This document shows positions 1 through 12,429 of a DNA stretch of 64,000 bases, one piece after another (the first letter of the stretch is position 1; each line of letters begins with the position of its first letter). A program made the translations under genes and the position numbers. Under the pieces are notes generated by a model, which did no database searches, was not told the origin of the DNA, and was given only the letters and a program-made list of their open reading frames with translations. This DNA comes from Sordaria brevicollis (taxonomy: Eukaryota; Ascomycota; Sordariomycetes; Sordariales; Sordariaceae). The stretch lies in assembly GCA_033439795.1 (NCBI GenBank), contig JAUTDP010000014.1:62001-126000 (forward strand). Direction: 5' to 3'.

Positions 1-3000
1 ATCGTCGGTACCGACGTTTTTCTTATATTCGCTAAATAAAATTATATAGGAATTATTAACTTTTACGAATTCGATTAATTTATCGAAGATTATAAGAAAT
101 AAGCCTTATTAAAAGATAAAGAAGAATTTTGAAAGAAGGTTCGGAAGGAGGTCTTTAAATATATATATTAATATTTTAATATATTTAATAAGAAAAAATT
201 AAATATATTACCGGATTATTATATTAACGATTATAAAATCGATTTAACGGACGGCGTAAAGTTTAAGAATTTTAATTATAATCTATCATATAAAATATCG
301 GTTAACGAATTAAAAATTTATTAAAAATACGTAAATAAAATATTAATTAAAGGGTTTATCGAAAGTAATTCGGTATTATAAGTAGCGCTTATCTTTTTTA
401 TACCTAAAGCTAATAATAAATTAAAATTCTACGTAAACTATCGGAAATTTAACGCTATTATTCGAAAAAATAAATACCCGTTGCCCTTTATTAATAAAAT
501 TATTACCCGAATTAATTAAATAAAAATCTTTTCGAAAATAAATATCCGATAAATATTTTATTAAATATATATATATCCGGACGACGAGAAGTTAACGATA
601 TTCCGAATAAGATACGGCGCTTATAAATATAAAATCTTACCCTTTAGGTTAATTAACGGTCCGTTTATTTTCTAATAATATATTAACGAAATTTTAATAA
701 GATATTTCGACGATTTTTATAATATATATATTAATAATATTTTTATTTTCTTAAATAATTTAAAAGAATATAAAATCTATATTAAATAAGTATTAGCGAA
801 GTTAGAGGCGGCCGGCCTATAGGCGGATTTAAATAAATGCGAATTCTACATTAAAAAGACTAAATTTTTAAATTTTATTATTAAAATTAATAGCGTATTA
901 ATAAACCCTTAGAAAATTATAATTATAAAGGATTAATAAATTTTAATGAATATACGAGGGATATAATCTTTCTTAAACTTTTATAACTTTTATAAACGCT
1001 TCGTTAAGGATTATAATCGAATAATAAAATTTTTAATAATTATAATTAAAAAGGGAGAAGTTTTTAATTAGAATAAAGATTATTAAATTACGTTTGAAGA
1101 ATTTAAAAATCGTTTACTATTAACGTTTATTTTAATTTATTTTAAATACGAACGTTTAATACGTATAAAAACGGATACGTCCGATAGAATAGTAGTTAGC
1201 GTATTATTATAATTAATTAATAACGAATAATAATCAGTTACTTTTTATTTAGAAATAATATATAACGAAAAATATAATTATTTTATTTATAATAAAGAAT
1301 TAATAATTATTATTAAAGCTTTATAATATTAGAGAGCCGAATTTATTAATTTATACGAACCTTTTTTAGTCCTAACGGATAATAAAGCTTTTAAATAATT
1401 TAATATTAAAGGATTTTCAAATTTATAATAAGCCGGATAGGCCAAATTCCTATTTTAATATTATTTTATTATTTTTTACCGGTTAAAAAAGGAAAACGGT
1501 ATCACGGACGTATTATTAAGGAAAATAAAAGATTTAAAGAGTTAAAAAGTAAAATAAGAAGTATAGAAGACCCTCTAAATCTTTAAAAACTTCGATAATA
1601 GTCGGATAGTATAACCTAATAATATAATTAATAATATTAATACGGTCTATATATCGATTATATTTCTAAATACGGTTATTAGAAAAATTAATTTTAAAAT
1701 TATAAAGGGAATTCGGGAAGAACGATTAGAAGGCTATTTACTTATAAATCGCTTTATTTTTGAGAATAAAATATACCCGGATTTAGAAATCTATTAAAAT
1801 ATAATTAAAAGGGGGGAAAACGGGTATCGATTTATTACTAATAAAATTTTTACCCGTTTTAATAAATTTATTATACTATTTAGTACCCTAAGAATTTAAA
1901 TTATTTATAAACTATATATAAAGATTATTACCGTTTATTTAGGCCGAAATAAAATAAAACGCTCAATATTTATATAATATTAATAATTAAGAATAATTAG
2001 TAACGTTAATCGCTTCGTTATTAATTACGTAATATATTATATTTCAAAGGTTCCTTAGAATAAAACCCCCGGTAAATTGGAACCTATCCCGATAATTTAA
2101 TGTATTTAATAGAATTTAATTATAAATTTCAAAATTATACCCAAGGATAAACGAGAATTCGATAACGTATTTATAATAGTAAATTAATTAAATAAAATAT
2201 TATAAATTATTCTTTATTTTATAACGGTAATAGCTTAGGACGTAACCCGTATATATTACGAAGGCCCTTATTATATTTATAAATTACTAAACGAAATTAT
2301 TTTGGATAGAAGCCCCTAATTTATATTAAACTTTATAAAGGAATTAATTAAAATTTTGAATATTAAATAGAAATTAACCTCTTCGGGATATAATTAAATT
2401 ACAAGGTAGGCCGAAATTATAAACGAATATTTCGATTAATATTTTTATCCCTTTATTAATTACTTCCAAAATAATTAATTAAAAGCGATCCCGGTAATAA
2501 ATATAATATAAATAAAAATACTATATAATAATTTAAATAGAATATAATTATATAAAATATTAAAAAGATTCCTAATACCCGGAATTTTAAATTAGGAGGC
2601 TCGAATTAATTTTAATAATATACAATTAACGATTAGAGAAAAATTTAGCCGGGAAGACGCATAAAGTTTAATAAATCAGATCCGAAAATACGTAAATAAA
2701 ATAAGAAAATTTATTACTAAAATTTAAAAATAAATAATTAAATAATTAAATAAATATTAACGCGTCCCGGATTTCGGACTTAATAATACAATATTTATTA
2801 TTAAACGGAGCGAATTTATAGACCGATTAAACTACAAATTCGACTTTCCTTTAACGAATTAATATTTTAAAATTAAAAAAAAGTGCGGCTATTTATTTAA
2901 ATTAAAAATATTAAAGGGTTAGAGGGGAACGGATATTTTCTATACAGATCGGTTAAAGAAATACCTTAATAATTTATTACCCGGCCAAAAATTAAAAAAA

Positions 3001-3664
3001 TTAATGGAAAAATATATTAATAATAATATTGAATAAAAAGTAAAAAAGATTTTAACTTTTCGGGTATATTTTAATAAATTCTAATACCGAATAAATTAAA
3101 AGGGATATAACCCGGACCCGAAGTTTTATAACGCTAAAAATTTTAAAAATTTATTTAAATTATTATAAATTTATTATAAAGCGTATTTAAAGCACCCGGG
3201 CCCGCTATTACGTTTAGAAAAATAATTATAAAAGGCGGAGGTAAAGGAATTCGATAAAAATTACCCGGATAATAATATTCCTTTAAAAAAGGGTACGAGG
3301 AAATTGAGGAAGATAATAGGCGTTAGGAAATAAGGGACCTATTTTGTATATAATAATAATTCTAATATTTCGAAAATTCGGGGCGAATTTTTTTCGAAAG
3401 GGGGGGTAATATTATAGCATTAACGGATAGGGTCCCTATTTAACGGACCGGTTATCGCTTAAGCGGTTATTTAATAAAAATTAACCATATTAACGTACGT
3501 AATTACGTACCGCCTTCGTAGGTCGCCCGCGCCCAAGTATAAAACCCTAGCGCGGGGCGCGCCCTTTACTCGTTTTTTTTCCTTTCTTCTTTATTTTATA
3601 ATTCTATAATAAACTTAAATTCAACGTATTAAGTTTATTTCTCGTAACCACGTCGCTCGTAACA
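1..3664 (+). mobile_element. Ty3/gypsy chromodomain retrotransposon, 3' part, RIP-degraded
   Basis: This is a relic of an LTR retrotransposon read on the plus strand. Its 5' part lies outside the window. Despite many stops, the frame still shows reverse transcriptase at about 360-780 (a LKFYVNYRKFN-like block, then the YxDD region decayed to YINN near 730). RNase H-like sequence lies at about 1150-1400. An integrase core lies near 2290-2480, with a decayed 'DRG..QF' block followed by a 'SGY...' block. A chromodomain lies at about 3000-3120, followed by a 'FYNA.NFKN' tail, as in fungal chromodomain-bearing gypsy elements. Stops sit at former CAA/CAG/TGG codons, CpA/TpG are depleted, and the region is extremely AT-rich, all pointing to RIP. 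A polypurine tract at 3398-3406 precedes the 3' LTR. It is inactive and encodes no functional protein. The family assignment is inferred from domain order and not from a database match. Confidence 0.88.
3407..3664 (+). repeat. 3' LTR of the gypsy relic
   Basis: The LTR starts directly after a G-run polypurine tract and ends at CTCGTAACA, giving about 258 bp. It contains a TATA-like box (GTATAAAACC near 3538) and a GC-rich patch that is less mutated than the body. The 5' LTR lies outside the window, so the borders rest on the polypurine tract, the terminal sequence and the resumption of pogo-element homology just after 3664. Confidence 0.65.
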
Positions 3665-5451
3665 ATAATAGCTTCGAATCTTTTAAAAAATAGGGGTTCC
3701 TATGTTACTTTAATAAATATACGCAATTAGCTAAAAAGGATATTTATAATAATAATATATATATTAATTATACCTATATTATTAAATAAATAATAATAAT
3801 ATACTTAATTTAAGTAATTAAAACCCTATTTTTTCCCACCCTTTATAAATATTATTACGTATAAACCTAATCTCTTTAACCTTCTTCCAATTATTTAAAA
3901 ATACTATACAATTAATTATTATAGTATTATTAATAATCTTATTAATTAGAACCTTCTAATAAACCTTTTTAAATACCTAATATACCCCTACATCGAATAA
4001 TTAGAATATATAGCTAATATAGGACAGGAGCGTTATAAAGATAATATCGAAAGCATTATAATATTATAAAATATTAAAATCCTTATAAACTTCAAATCCA
4101 TCTATAAACAATACCCTATATACCCTCGGTTTTATTAATATAATAACCGTAATAATTTCTTCTAATCTCTCGAATAAGGGGGGATAATTTAATAATATAC
4201 TAAACTATTCCTCAATTATACTATTAAAGGAGGGGGATAATTTAAAAGAGTGCTTATTAAAGTACCTAACCTATTACATAGCTCGATATACGTTATTATA
4301 TCTAATTATAATATTAATTATAATTATATTTAAATTAACCTTATAATTAGCTTATATATTACCTTATACTATAATTTAAACTTTAAATATTAGGAAAGAG
4401 GGTATATTCTTTACTCTAACTAATATAACATTAATAATAATAAAATTTTCTTTATTATTAGGATTAAAAATAACCTTTCTTATACGTACCTTATTCTTTA
4501 CCGATAATATTTATTACTATATTAATAAATAAAAAAATTATATTAAAATAATATAAGGGATATAATCAATAAAAAATACCTTCATAACTCCCTTAATCTC
4601 CCCTACCTAGAAGGGAAATTTATCTATATTTTAAATATTCTCTTCCTTAATATTAAAACCAATATAAATAATTTCAACCTCTTTAAACTAATTTTTAAGG
4701 GAGTTTAATTAACCTTCTATACTTATACGTTTTATATCCTTAAAATTAGCCGCCTTAAATTCGAATTCTAAATATTATTTCCGCTATTTAATTACTTATT
4801 ATTTATATAATTAAATAAATAAAAGAATCAATCGTTAATCCTTTAATTAATTAACTAATTTAATTAGGGAGGTATTAATTATAGGGAAATAACTATAATC
4901 AATTATTTAAACTATAATATTAAAAACCTTATCTTCCTCTTCGGTTAAAGTAATTAAATAATAAATATCTATACCTATTAATAATAATTTTTTATCCTTA
5001 ATAAATATAACGTATTTCTTAATAATAATTTCGCTAACGTTAAAGAATTTACTAACGGTTTTATATATAATTTCCCCCTTATTTTTAACTTTAATATTAA
5101 CTTTAATTCAAAACGTAATAAATCGGGTCATAATCGCAATTTAACCTACCAAAAAAATATCGTACAGCCTTCTCTACACGGGATGTAACCTCTAGATTAA
5201 AGATAGGTATAGTAAAAGTATATATAATAAATAGAGTTCGACGGCACGAACAAAATGAGGTTATTTACAAAAGAATTAAAGAAGGTTTAGTAAAGTTCTA
5301 GTAGATTATTGATTCTGGAGCGTTATAGAGCTTGCGCGTTACAGGTAAAACTCCCGACTCTTAGAGGGACAAAGAGAGGAAATTGGCTTAGCGAACGCAG
5401 GCCCCCAAAGGTAGGCCCCACAGCCCATAGTCTGTGCCCCTAACCGACGAG
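3665..5451 (-). mobile_element. Fot1/pogo-like DNA transposon, 5' half, RIP-degraded (copy A)
   Basis: Read on the minus strand, this stretch is homologous to the copy that starts at 24352. Both share the same HTH-containing N-terminal region, the same decayed DDE region and the same terminal sequence. The outer end is at 5451, followed by TA, and the terminal bases match the other copy (CTCGTCGGTTAGG when read inward). The 3' half of this copy is cut off by the gypsy element ending at 3664 and should continue beyond the left edge of the window. The transposase frame is broken by many RIP-type stops, so it is non-functional. Confidence 0.85.
5315..5451 (-). repeat. Terminal repeat of pogo-like copy A
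   Basis: The sequence, read as the reverse complement, matches 24352-24490 almost base for base, including the outer CTCGTCGGTTAGGGGCAC, the block GGCCTACCTTTGGGGGCC and the inner block GGTAAAACTCCCGACTC on this strand. It is strikingly less RIP-mutated than the adjoining interior. A TA dinucleotide follows at 5452-5453, consistent with Tc1/mariner-pogo target use. Confidence 0.85.
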
Positions 5452-5834
5452 TAGGCCAGAGCCTCAGTTCCATTCATTGTCTACCGGCCACGCCAAGGCC
5501 AAACACACTGGACCGACCTTGGGTACTCGCGGCAGACAGCTACAAGCCTACAGGGGGTGGCCGGGCTGGGCCAAGCGGGCAGGTACCTAGGTACCTCTTT
5601 CAGTGCAGTGCTAGGTACTGGCGGGACCCGACCTCCCGTCTGAACCTTCCATTGCGCCTGCCAGAATTGTGAGAGGTAGGGGTAATTCGTGAATCGCCAA
5701 GTTGTCCTCCCAAAACGTCCGTCTCGCGAAACCGAACCGGAAGAGCTTCCTTTCCCTTGTAGTGCTTTTGAATCGCCTCGCCGCCCGCCCAAACTCCACC
5801 ACATTCGCTCATCGCCGTATAATCGAAGTTCACA

Positions 5835-6680
5835 ATGAAGTTCCTTACAGCAGCCAAGTTGCTGCTTTCGGCCAGCTTGTTCGGCGCCGCCGCCGCCCAC
5901 AACATTGTGCTCCCCGCCCACGGCCGCGAATGCTTCCACGAGAACCTCCATCGCGATGACAAGATGACGGTGACCTTCCAGGTCGGCGACCGCGAGTTTG
6001 GCAGCGCCGGCAACCTCGACATTGATTTCTGGGTGCGTTCCCATGTAGCCCGACCGCCTATCCACTTTCCATCATCATCATCATCTCGAACTGGAGACCG
6101 AACATACGACGAGAAAGCCAAGAAGCTTCCTAACAACAAACGGAAAAGCTAACAACGATGTCCTATAATAGATCACCAACCCCCTAAACCAGTACGAGAC
6201 CTTTGAGAAATCCATATCCAACGGCGACTTCTCGTTCGAGGCCAAGCACGACGGCAAGTACGTGTACTGCTTCGGCAACGAGCACTGGGGCGCCAACACC
6301 AAGGAGGTGTCGTTCAACGTGCACGGCATCGTGTACATATCCGAGGCGGACGCGCCCCAGGACCCGCTCGAGGTCGAGGTGCGCAAGCTGTCGGAGATGC
6401 TGGAGATGGTCAAGGACGAGCAGAGCTACATTGTCGTGCGCGAGCGCACCCATCGCAACACGGCCGAGAGCACCAACGCCCGCGTCAAGTGGTGGAACCT
6501 GTTTATCGTCGGTGTCGTCGTCGGCGAGTCCCTGTTCCAGGTCTGGTGGCTGAGGAGGTTCTTTGAGGTATGTTGAGCCCTTTCGTCTTCGTCTCGGAGG
6601 AGAAGAAGGTGATGAAGAAGGGTAAGAAGCATGGCTAACCCCTGAACTTACCCCTGATTTAGGTCAAGCGGGTTATTTAA
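5835..6680 (+). CDS. emp24: p24-family cargo receptor, Emp24 type
   Basis: The gene encodes a type I membrane protein of COPII vesicles that helps select cargo, such as GPI-anchored proteins, for ER-to-Golgi transport. Exons are 5835-6032, 6193-6567 and 6663-6680, giving 196 aa. The introns of 160 and 95 nt have GT/AG ends. Residues 1-21 form a signal peptide (MKFLTAAKLLLSASLFGAAA), followed by a GOLD domain with the conserved cysteine pair (Cys33 in RECFHE, Cys92 in YVYCF). A juxtamembrane helix contains the diagnostic block KDEQSYIVVRERTHRNTAES. One transmembrane segment follows at about 165-187, and the tail ends RRFFEVKRVI. The last exon encodes only five residues. Length and motifs fit the yeast Emp24 (p24 beta) branch better than Erv25. 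It lies 380 bp from the end of a transposon and appears intact. Confidence 0.95.
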
Positions 6681-7043
6681 ACTCATCCCCGATATACTTG
6701 TCTCCCCTCCATCACAAAATACAACAACAAACGATTTTATATAATATCTAAAAGGCACTTTTACTGTACAAGTTGCTTTGGGAAGCCATTCATATTCGGG
6801 CGCTTGGAATGGGTCACAGCCGGATGGGGATACGAAAACAATATGATATGATAATGGAACTGTCTACTAGACGAATACGTAAATGTACTATGTCTTCATA
6901 CACTCGTGAACCATGAGTTTGAAATTTCTAATAACATCTCTTGTTTCTATAGGTGACATTACTTCATATTCTCAATTACCATGCGTAAACAAATGCAAAG
7001 ATTCCCCTTCTAGTAAGGGGCCATTAGACATACAAAATGCCGC

Positions 7044-9710
7044 TCAAGCAGACGGATCTGACTCCGGAATCTCAACCTTGGCCTCCTCCGCCTCCTGCTC
7101 AACCGGCAACACCACATCCTTGACCGGATGCAGCAGCATAGGCGGCAAGCACATCCTGCCCTCGCCGCCGCGCATCGTCGACACCGTCTGGTCGTCCGCG
7201 CTGTTATCGGGGCTCAACTCGAACTGCTCGCCGCCGTCATTGTTCACTTTCAGGCCCAACCACCGCTTGTACAGGTTGGCCGAAAACCCGGCATTGTAGA
7301 ACCACGTCAGACCCTTCATGTTGTGCTCGCGGTTGCCAAAGACCGAAGTCCTCGACCCGCCCGAAGCCCCGTTGCGCCCGCCGTTGAGAATGTGCGCCAT
7401 GTACTCGGTCGGCCACTCGCGGTCGACGAAGAGCGGGTGCGGCGCAAACACGGCCTTGTAGCCGTGATGCAGCGCCACCGTGGCCGGCCACATCTCGGGA
7501 AACGCGTGGTGTTTCTTAAAGGCCGTCTCGCGGTGCATGGTCAGCAGAAGGCGACGGGACATGCGCGATGCGGTGATGATTTGGGCGCGGCGCGGCGGCT
7601 TGCCGAAGGATCCGGGGACTGTCTCGTTGTAGCCCGTGATGTCGTCGGCCAGCTCCCATGTGGTGCCCTCGGGGTTGAAGATGGGGTTGAGCGTGATCAG
7701 GTCGGCTTCCTCGCCGACGCCCCAGCTGTATTTGTCGCGCTCGTAGCTGGTAGGCGGGGCGGGGTCCTGCTCGTGCTCGTACCAGTCGTTAGGGTCGTTG
7801 GGCCGCTCAGGGCCCCAGATGCTCTTCTCACCCTTGGTCTTTACCTGGTTGGGCGCTTCTTGGTTGTCCTTGTTGCCGCCCTTCTTGATGGCGTTGTCCC
7901 AGATGTTGTCGGCGCCGACGGTGCCGTGCTCGGTTTGCACGCGCGCCATCTGTTTAAAGTCGTCCCAGGTGCCGTGCACGTACGGCATGTAAAATCGCGC
8001 GTTGCGTTCCCACAGCCCCTTGCGAGGCTGCTCCTTGGCCCAGGCCTCCAGCTTCGACAGCAGATCGTAGTAGTGACCCGTGTAGCGAATGTCCATCTCC
8101 CATTGCCAAAACTGTTCGTACTCGGGGTGCTTGTAGGCGAAGTATTGCATCGCCATTTGCAAGCCGCGATAAGAGCCGTGGACAGGCAGTTCGGGACCCT
8201 TGGTCCAAAGATCGCGGACACCCTGGTAGATGGCGAGCATTTGGGTCTCGGACCACAATGTTACCATGCCTCGGAACTCGGCGGGGATCGTATCGTTGAT
8301 GTGTTTTTGGTAGACCTCATCGTCGGCCCAGACGGGGTTCCTTCCGTCGTTGCGTACCTGCACCAAGAGATGCACGTCATAGCAACCGCCAGAGGCAAGA
8401 GATATTTCCGCCACTAGAGCACGAAGGTTGAGGATATTCTCAGCGTTCCAGTCGATCTCATCCCAAGCTCTGATGACAAGAGCAGACCGAGGAATGTCAC
8501 CCTCATGTTTGGGCGCTTCAGGTGTGGCCGGCTCCTTTTCCTTTTCATCGGCAGGCTTTGTCGCAGTGGTTGTCTCAGAAGCTTGAACGTCCGCTCTAAC
8601 CTTCAGCTCTGGTTTTCTATCTTCCTTGATGTAGAAACCTTGAAGAGGGTTCTTGTGTGGCACAACAGGCTTGTAACGGTCTTCATTGGCCTGGAAGCAG
8701 CGGCGTTGAGCTTCAGCCCAGTCGATTTTGCCACTGTTCCAGTCAACTTGCTTGGTTGATTTCCAGACCTCTTCAGCCCCAGCTCTGTCCCCATGTTCCC
8801 CGACGCCGAGACCTCCTGTCTTGACGGAATAGCCGTAGCCGTACGGACCATACCGGCCAAATCTGTCGAAGCAAATGTCTTCTGGGAGAGAGAGCAGTTC
8901 GTAGGAGCCAATGACGTTGTCCGGGAACCCACTAGGGCGACCATCGTAATAATGGATGAGCGGGATCCGTATCGACTTCTTCTCATCTAGAAAGCACTCT
9001 TGGATTTCTGCATGGCTGTTTGGAACAACCGAGCCCGAATGGTCCATGAATGGCTTGCTCGGTGGGACAGACTTGACCGCTGCTGCCAAACCTTCTGTGG
9101 TATCCCTCTTTCCTGACTTGTCCGGTTGTTGCTGTCCTGACGGTGCTGTCGCGTTGTAGGGAGCCTCGTCCTCGAATCTAGGATACTGGGGCACGTTGTC
9201 CTCAACTGGTACCAAGGTCTTGAGTCCACCATAGTACCGGGTAAGAAATTTGAAGTTTTCCCATGGAGGAGGAGGTGGTGGCTTCTTCTCGACTTTTCCT
9301 TCCGCTATCCTTCTGTTCTCAACCTGACTTGCGCGTACAAGACCGAATATGAAAACGACAATGGTCGTGATAAGGCCGATACACAATACTCGTATAATCT
9401 TGTTTGGTAGTCTGTAGAAATGTCTCCGAGACGGCCGGCGCTGGGAGCTGGATGATTGCCTCTGCGCCATCAGTCGGGAATTCGAGGAAGCCGAAGAGGA
9501 GCCTGGTCGGGACCGTCGAGGGCTAGGTCTGGATCGCGAAGAGCTATCGGAGGTATCATCGGAGGAGTAGTCGTCTGAACTATCTTCGACATCGGAGTAA
9601 CGTTCTTTGGTAGGTGATGAGGAGCTCCCGGATTTCACCTGCTTGTACATTGGCAGTTTGGGACGTTTCGCATCGCGCGACCGCAGCGGGTTGAGGTTAG
9701 ATAACCCCAT
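7044..9710 (-). CDS. DUF3405 family type II membrane protein
   Basis: This is an uninterrupted 888-aa frame with no intron needed. The N-terminal ~100 residues are Ser/Arg/Asp-rich and probably cytosolic. One hydrophobic segment at about 105-127 (IIRVLCIGLITTIVVFIFGL) suggests a type II signal anchor. The luminal part carries the fungal DUF3405 region, including SALVIRAWDEIDWNAENIL, a QVRNDG block and the block FWQWEMDIRYTGHYYDL. The WEMDxR-type acidic motif and the topology recall Golgi glycosyltransferases, but the family's activity is not established to my knowledge. The start ATG at 9710 begins MGLSNLNPLRSRDAKR and is the only good choice upstream of the membrane segment. No close neighbour suggests a pathway. 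Confidence 0.9.
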   Translation of the reverse strand: MGLSNLNPLRSRDAKRPKLPMYKQVKSGSSSSPTKERYSDVEDSSDDYSSDDTSDSSSRSRPSPRRSRPGSSSASSNSRLMAQRQSSSSQRRPSRRHFYRLPNKIIRVLCIGLITTIVVFIFGLVRASQVENRRIAEGKVEKKPPPPPPWENFKFLTRYYGGLKTLVPVEDNVPQYPRFEDEAPYNATAPSGQQQPDKSGKRDTTEGLAAAVKSVPPSKPFMDHSGSVVPNSHAEIQECFLDEKKSIRIPLIHYYDGRPSGFPDNVIGSYELLSLPEDICFDRFGRYGPYGYGYSVKTGGLGVGEHGDRAGAEEVWKSTKQVDWNSGKIDWAEAQRRCFQANEDRYKPVVPHKNPLQGFYIKEDRKPELKVRADVQASETTTATKPADEKEKEPATPEAPKHEGDIPRSALVIRAWDEIDWNAENILNLRALVAEISLASGGCYDVHLLVQVRNDGRNPVWADDEVYQKHINDTIPAEFRGMVTLWSETQMLAIYQGVRDLWTKGPELPVHGSYRGLQMAMQYFAYKHPEYEQFWQWEMDIRYTGHYYDLLSKLEAWAKEQPRKGLWERNARFYMPYVHGTWDDFKQMARVQTEHGTVGADNIWDNAIKKGGNKDNQEAPNQVKTKGEKSIWGPERPNDPNDWYEHEQDPAPPTSYERDKYSWGVGEEADLITLNPIFNPEGTTWELADDITGYNETVPGSFGKPPRRAQIITASRMSRRLLLTMHRETAFKKHHAFPEMWPATVALHHGYKAVFAPHPLFVDREWPTEYMAHILNGGRNGASGGSRTSVFGNREHNMKGLTWFYNAGFSANLYKRWLGLKVNNDGGEQFELSPDNSADDQTVSTMRGGEGRMCLPPMLLHPVKDVVLPVEQEAEEAKVEIPESDPSA

Positions 9711-12429
9711 GATTGGGATGGGGGGGCTAGATTACTACATGGTATAATACAGTCAGTTGGGGGTTTTCGATAGAAGGAAGATAAACTTTGTGAAAGTTCA
9801 TCTCACAGTCAACGCCGTAAATAACGAGCTATGGAGGCGCATATACGCCGGGCTTAGCCGCAATCCTTCGAAAAGAGAAAGAAGTTCTGCAAGTCGGCCT
9901 AAGGAATGCGCCCAGGGTAAGACCAGCAGATGGCGGGTCCTGTAGCGTATCGTGGACTGGCCCGGAGTCTACAACGAGATGGCGACTGGATATTGATCGG
10001 TCCGGTTATGTTTGACTGACAGACCAAATAAGAAGTACAAGCCCGTGAATATGTTGAACACAGTTCGAAGAATCATATTTCCCTTTCTCGAAATGTTAGC
10101 ATCCAGCGATATGGAGTTCCAGGAGGCTGGGCCGGCATCCCAGCTTCAACCTTGGGCGTCCTCGTGCGGAGACCCCGCATTGATTGGTTGCGTTGACGCG
10201 GGCGTAGACAAGGGTCCGTTACCGAGCAACGCGCTTTTCTTCAGGAGAACGGGCCCGTCTCACGCGAATCAGCGCCCAACCACCAGCGGCATCTGATCTT
10301 CTGAGACTGAATGGACCATTTTGACCATACGGGTTCCACGACGTGGACTGCCAAGCCATGGACAGCGGCTCAGCCCATCAGATGAAAGAAGACGAAGAGG
10401 GTTGATGATAAGATGGTGCCGTCCCTATCTCGCGGCGTGGATAGGTTAGGGTTCCTCTGGGTGCCCTTTCCATATCGGCATGGTGTTGATACGCCAAAAC
10501 TTCCATTTGTGTGGTGTGTGCTGTCAATTGATAATTGTGAAACTCGAATGTATGTGTGTGTGTGTTGTGAAGGAAAACGAAGTTCAACGACAAAGGACTT
10601 CGAGGTGTCATCTGAAGTGGGGTAAGCGAGCCTCCCGTCTGGCGTCCAGTCGGGTAGCAACCAGCCAATCGCATGCCGTCCAGCGAGCAGGGACCCATGA
10701 TGACGTCGACTAATGGAGCACGATAACCTATCGACGACTTCAATTCAGCCTTCGGACGACGACATGGCATTTGTCTCTACGATGTTTGATTCGAATTATG
10801 AAGTATAACTCGTTGCTCTACTTTTACTGATGGTGTGGTTGTCAGACACAGGCCAGCATTCAGTCTAGACTACAAGTTTGGGAGTCGTGGGAGTGTTGGA
10901 GACAACAACCTCTATACAAATCTGCATGTCTGTGTATGATCCAGCAGCAAACACTGGTGGTCTAAATCCACCTATGTAAGTCCAGCCAGTCTAGCCGTTA
11001 GGCTTGTCGAGCATATTGGAGACCAAAGTTTCTTTTTTCTCTAACGGCTTGGTCTTCGACGCTACCTTTCCACGAGACGAACAGCTGGAAGCGGGAATGT
11101 TCTGCCGTGACCCTGAGACATTCCATAGGACTGGCAGTTTGACACACTAGGCAAACGTTAAAAGTCGGATGGATGTTCTAGAGCATCCACCAATTCCATC
11201 ATATTAGAACTGATTGACTGAGCCGTCCGTCCTTGTTTACCAAATCCCGAACCGAACAGCCTCCCGCTGGCACCCCGCAGACGTCATGTCATCGAGATCA
11301 GCAAACAAGGGCTTCTCGCTACCCTTACCGTTGGTCACCCGGACCACTTGTTCCGACGACGGTCGACAACGTGTTGGGTTAATTCTCTGAAAGAAATTTG
11401 CTGTTTGACCATATCTTCAATACCCTATGCCTAAAGGACTCTTTGTTTGGTAGGAAATCGCCTATATGCCGCTACTATAGGTAGCGATGAATAGTCTACA
11501 AACTGATTTCCAGTGGTACTTATATTGGCTTTGATATCAAACCCAAATCAAACTTCAACCTCAACCGCGAGGGGCGTGGGGGAAATATACATCATAGACC
11601 GCTACTATAAGTGGAGTGGAGTCTGTTAGCTCATCAAGGTCGGTCTATGTCAACCCGAACATCAATGTCATCTCTCCCGAAAGACAAGCAAATACCAAGT
11701 CTGAAGAATGGATGGCGGACACCGGCAGCTTGTTATCTTTTGTCCTACTCGTAGAACACGGCACATTAGAGGTACGGTGTAACTTGCCGTGCAGTCATAT
11801 CATTCCTGGTCCATTGGTGGGACTTACATGCTTAATGGTGACCACATCGTCGATCTCCTTGGCCCTCTTTCCCTTTCCTTCATAAAGGTAGGTTGCGGTA
11901 CCCTTTGGCGTACGCTTTGTGGGATTTTCCGTCATCTTTTAACTTTGTTCAAAAGTCAGCGACTTTCATACCTCACCCACGATACTTGCCTTCGGTTATC
12001 CGTGGTCGTTGCTATTAGGCATCTGATACGTTCGTCGTCGTCGATATCTCACATCATCTCACAACAGCCGCACTAGCCATCACACCGGACTTCATCGGTG
12101 TTGTGATAGAATATTTGTGTCTGGTTGGACATTCTCAACACCAATCCAATCTGCAGAAACAGACCTGCGCAAAGGATTTGCATATCCCAACTGCACGTCT
12201 TGACAGAAAACGAAGATACGCACTGCACCCAATCCGTGCACACCTGTACAGCCTTCGGACTTGGTCATTGGGATCCCTCTCCACCATACAAAAACGTGCT
12301 GTTGACCCGGCAGCTCTCCAACAATTTTTAGTCAACCAAAATCAAGAGGACCATCTAGGTAGACGTATCCCATCTACACCCAACCCGCATCGAACAGTCG
12401 ACGGCCTCGGTCGCCAACAACCACCCAAC
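9711..12429. other. Intergenic, no supported gene
   Basis: These 2.7 kb lie between two divergent genes. Only short unconvincing frames occur, with no recognisable protein or RNA gene. A short TG-rich microsatellite lies near 10551-10566. An open stretch at 12103-12429 is in frame with the downstream gene but is better read as its 5' leader. Confidence 0.6.

Noticed and set aside
7128..8417. 429-codon plus-strand open frame
   Set aside because: It is antisense to the well-supported DUF3405 gene; Val/Ala/Leu-rich shadow without a domain.
12103..12429. Upstream in-frame start for the luciferase-domain gene
   Set aside because: The extra 109 residues look like untranslated leader, and the ATG at 12430 has a better context and a credible N terminus.
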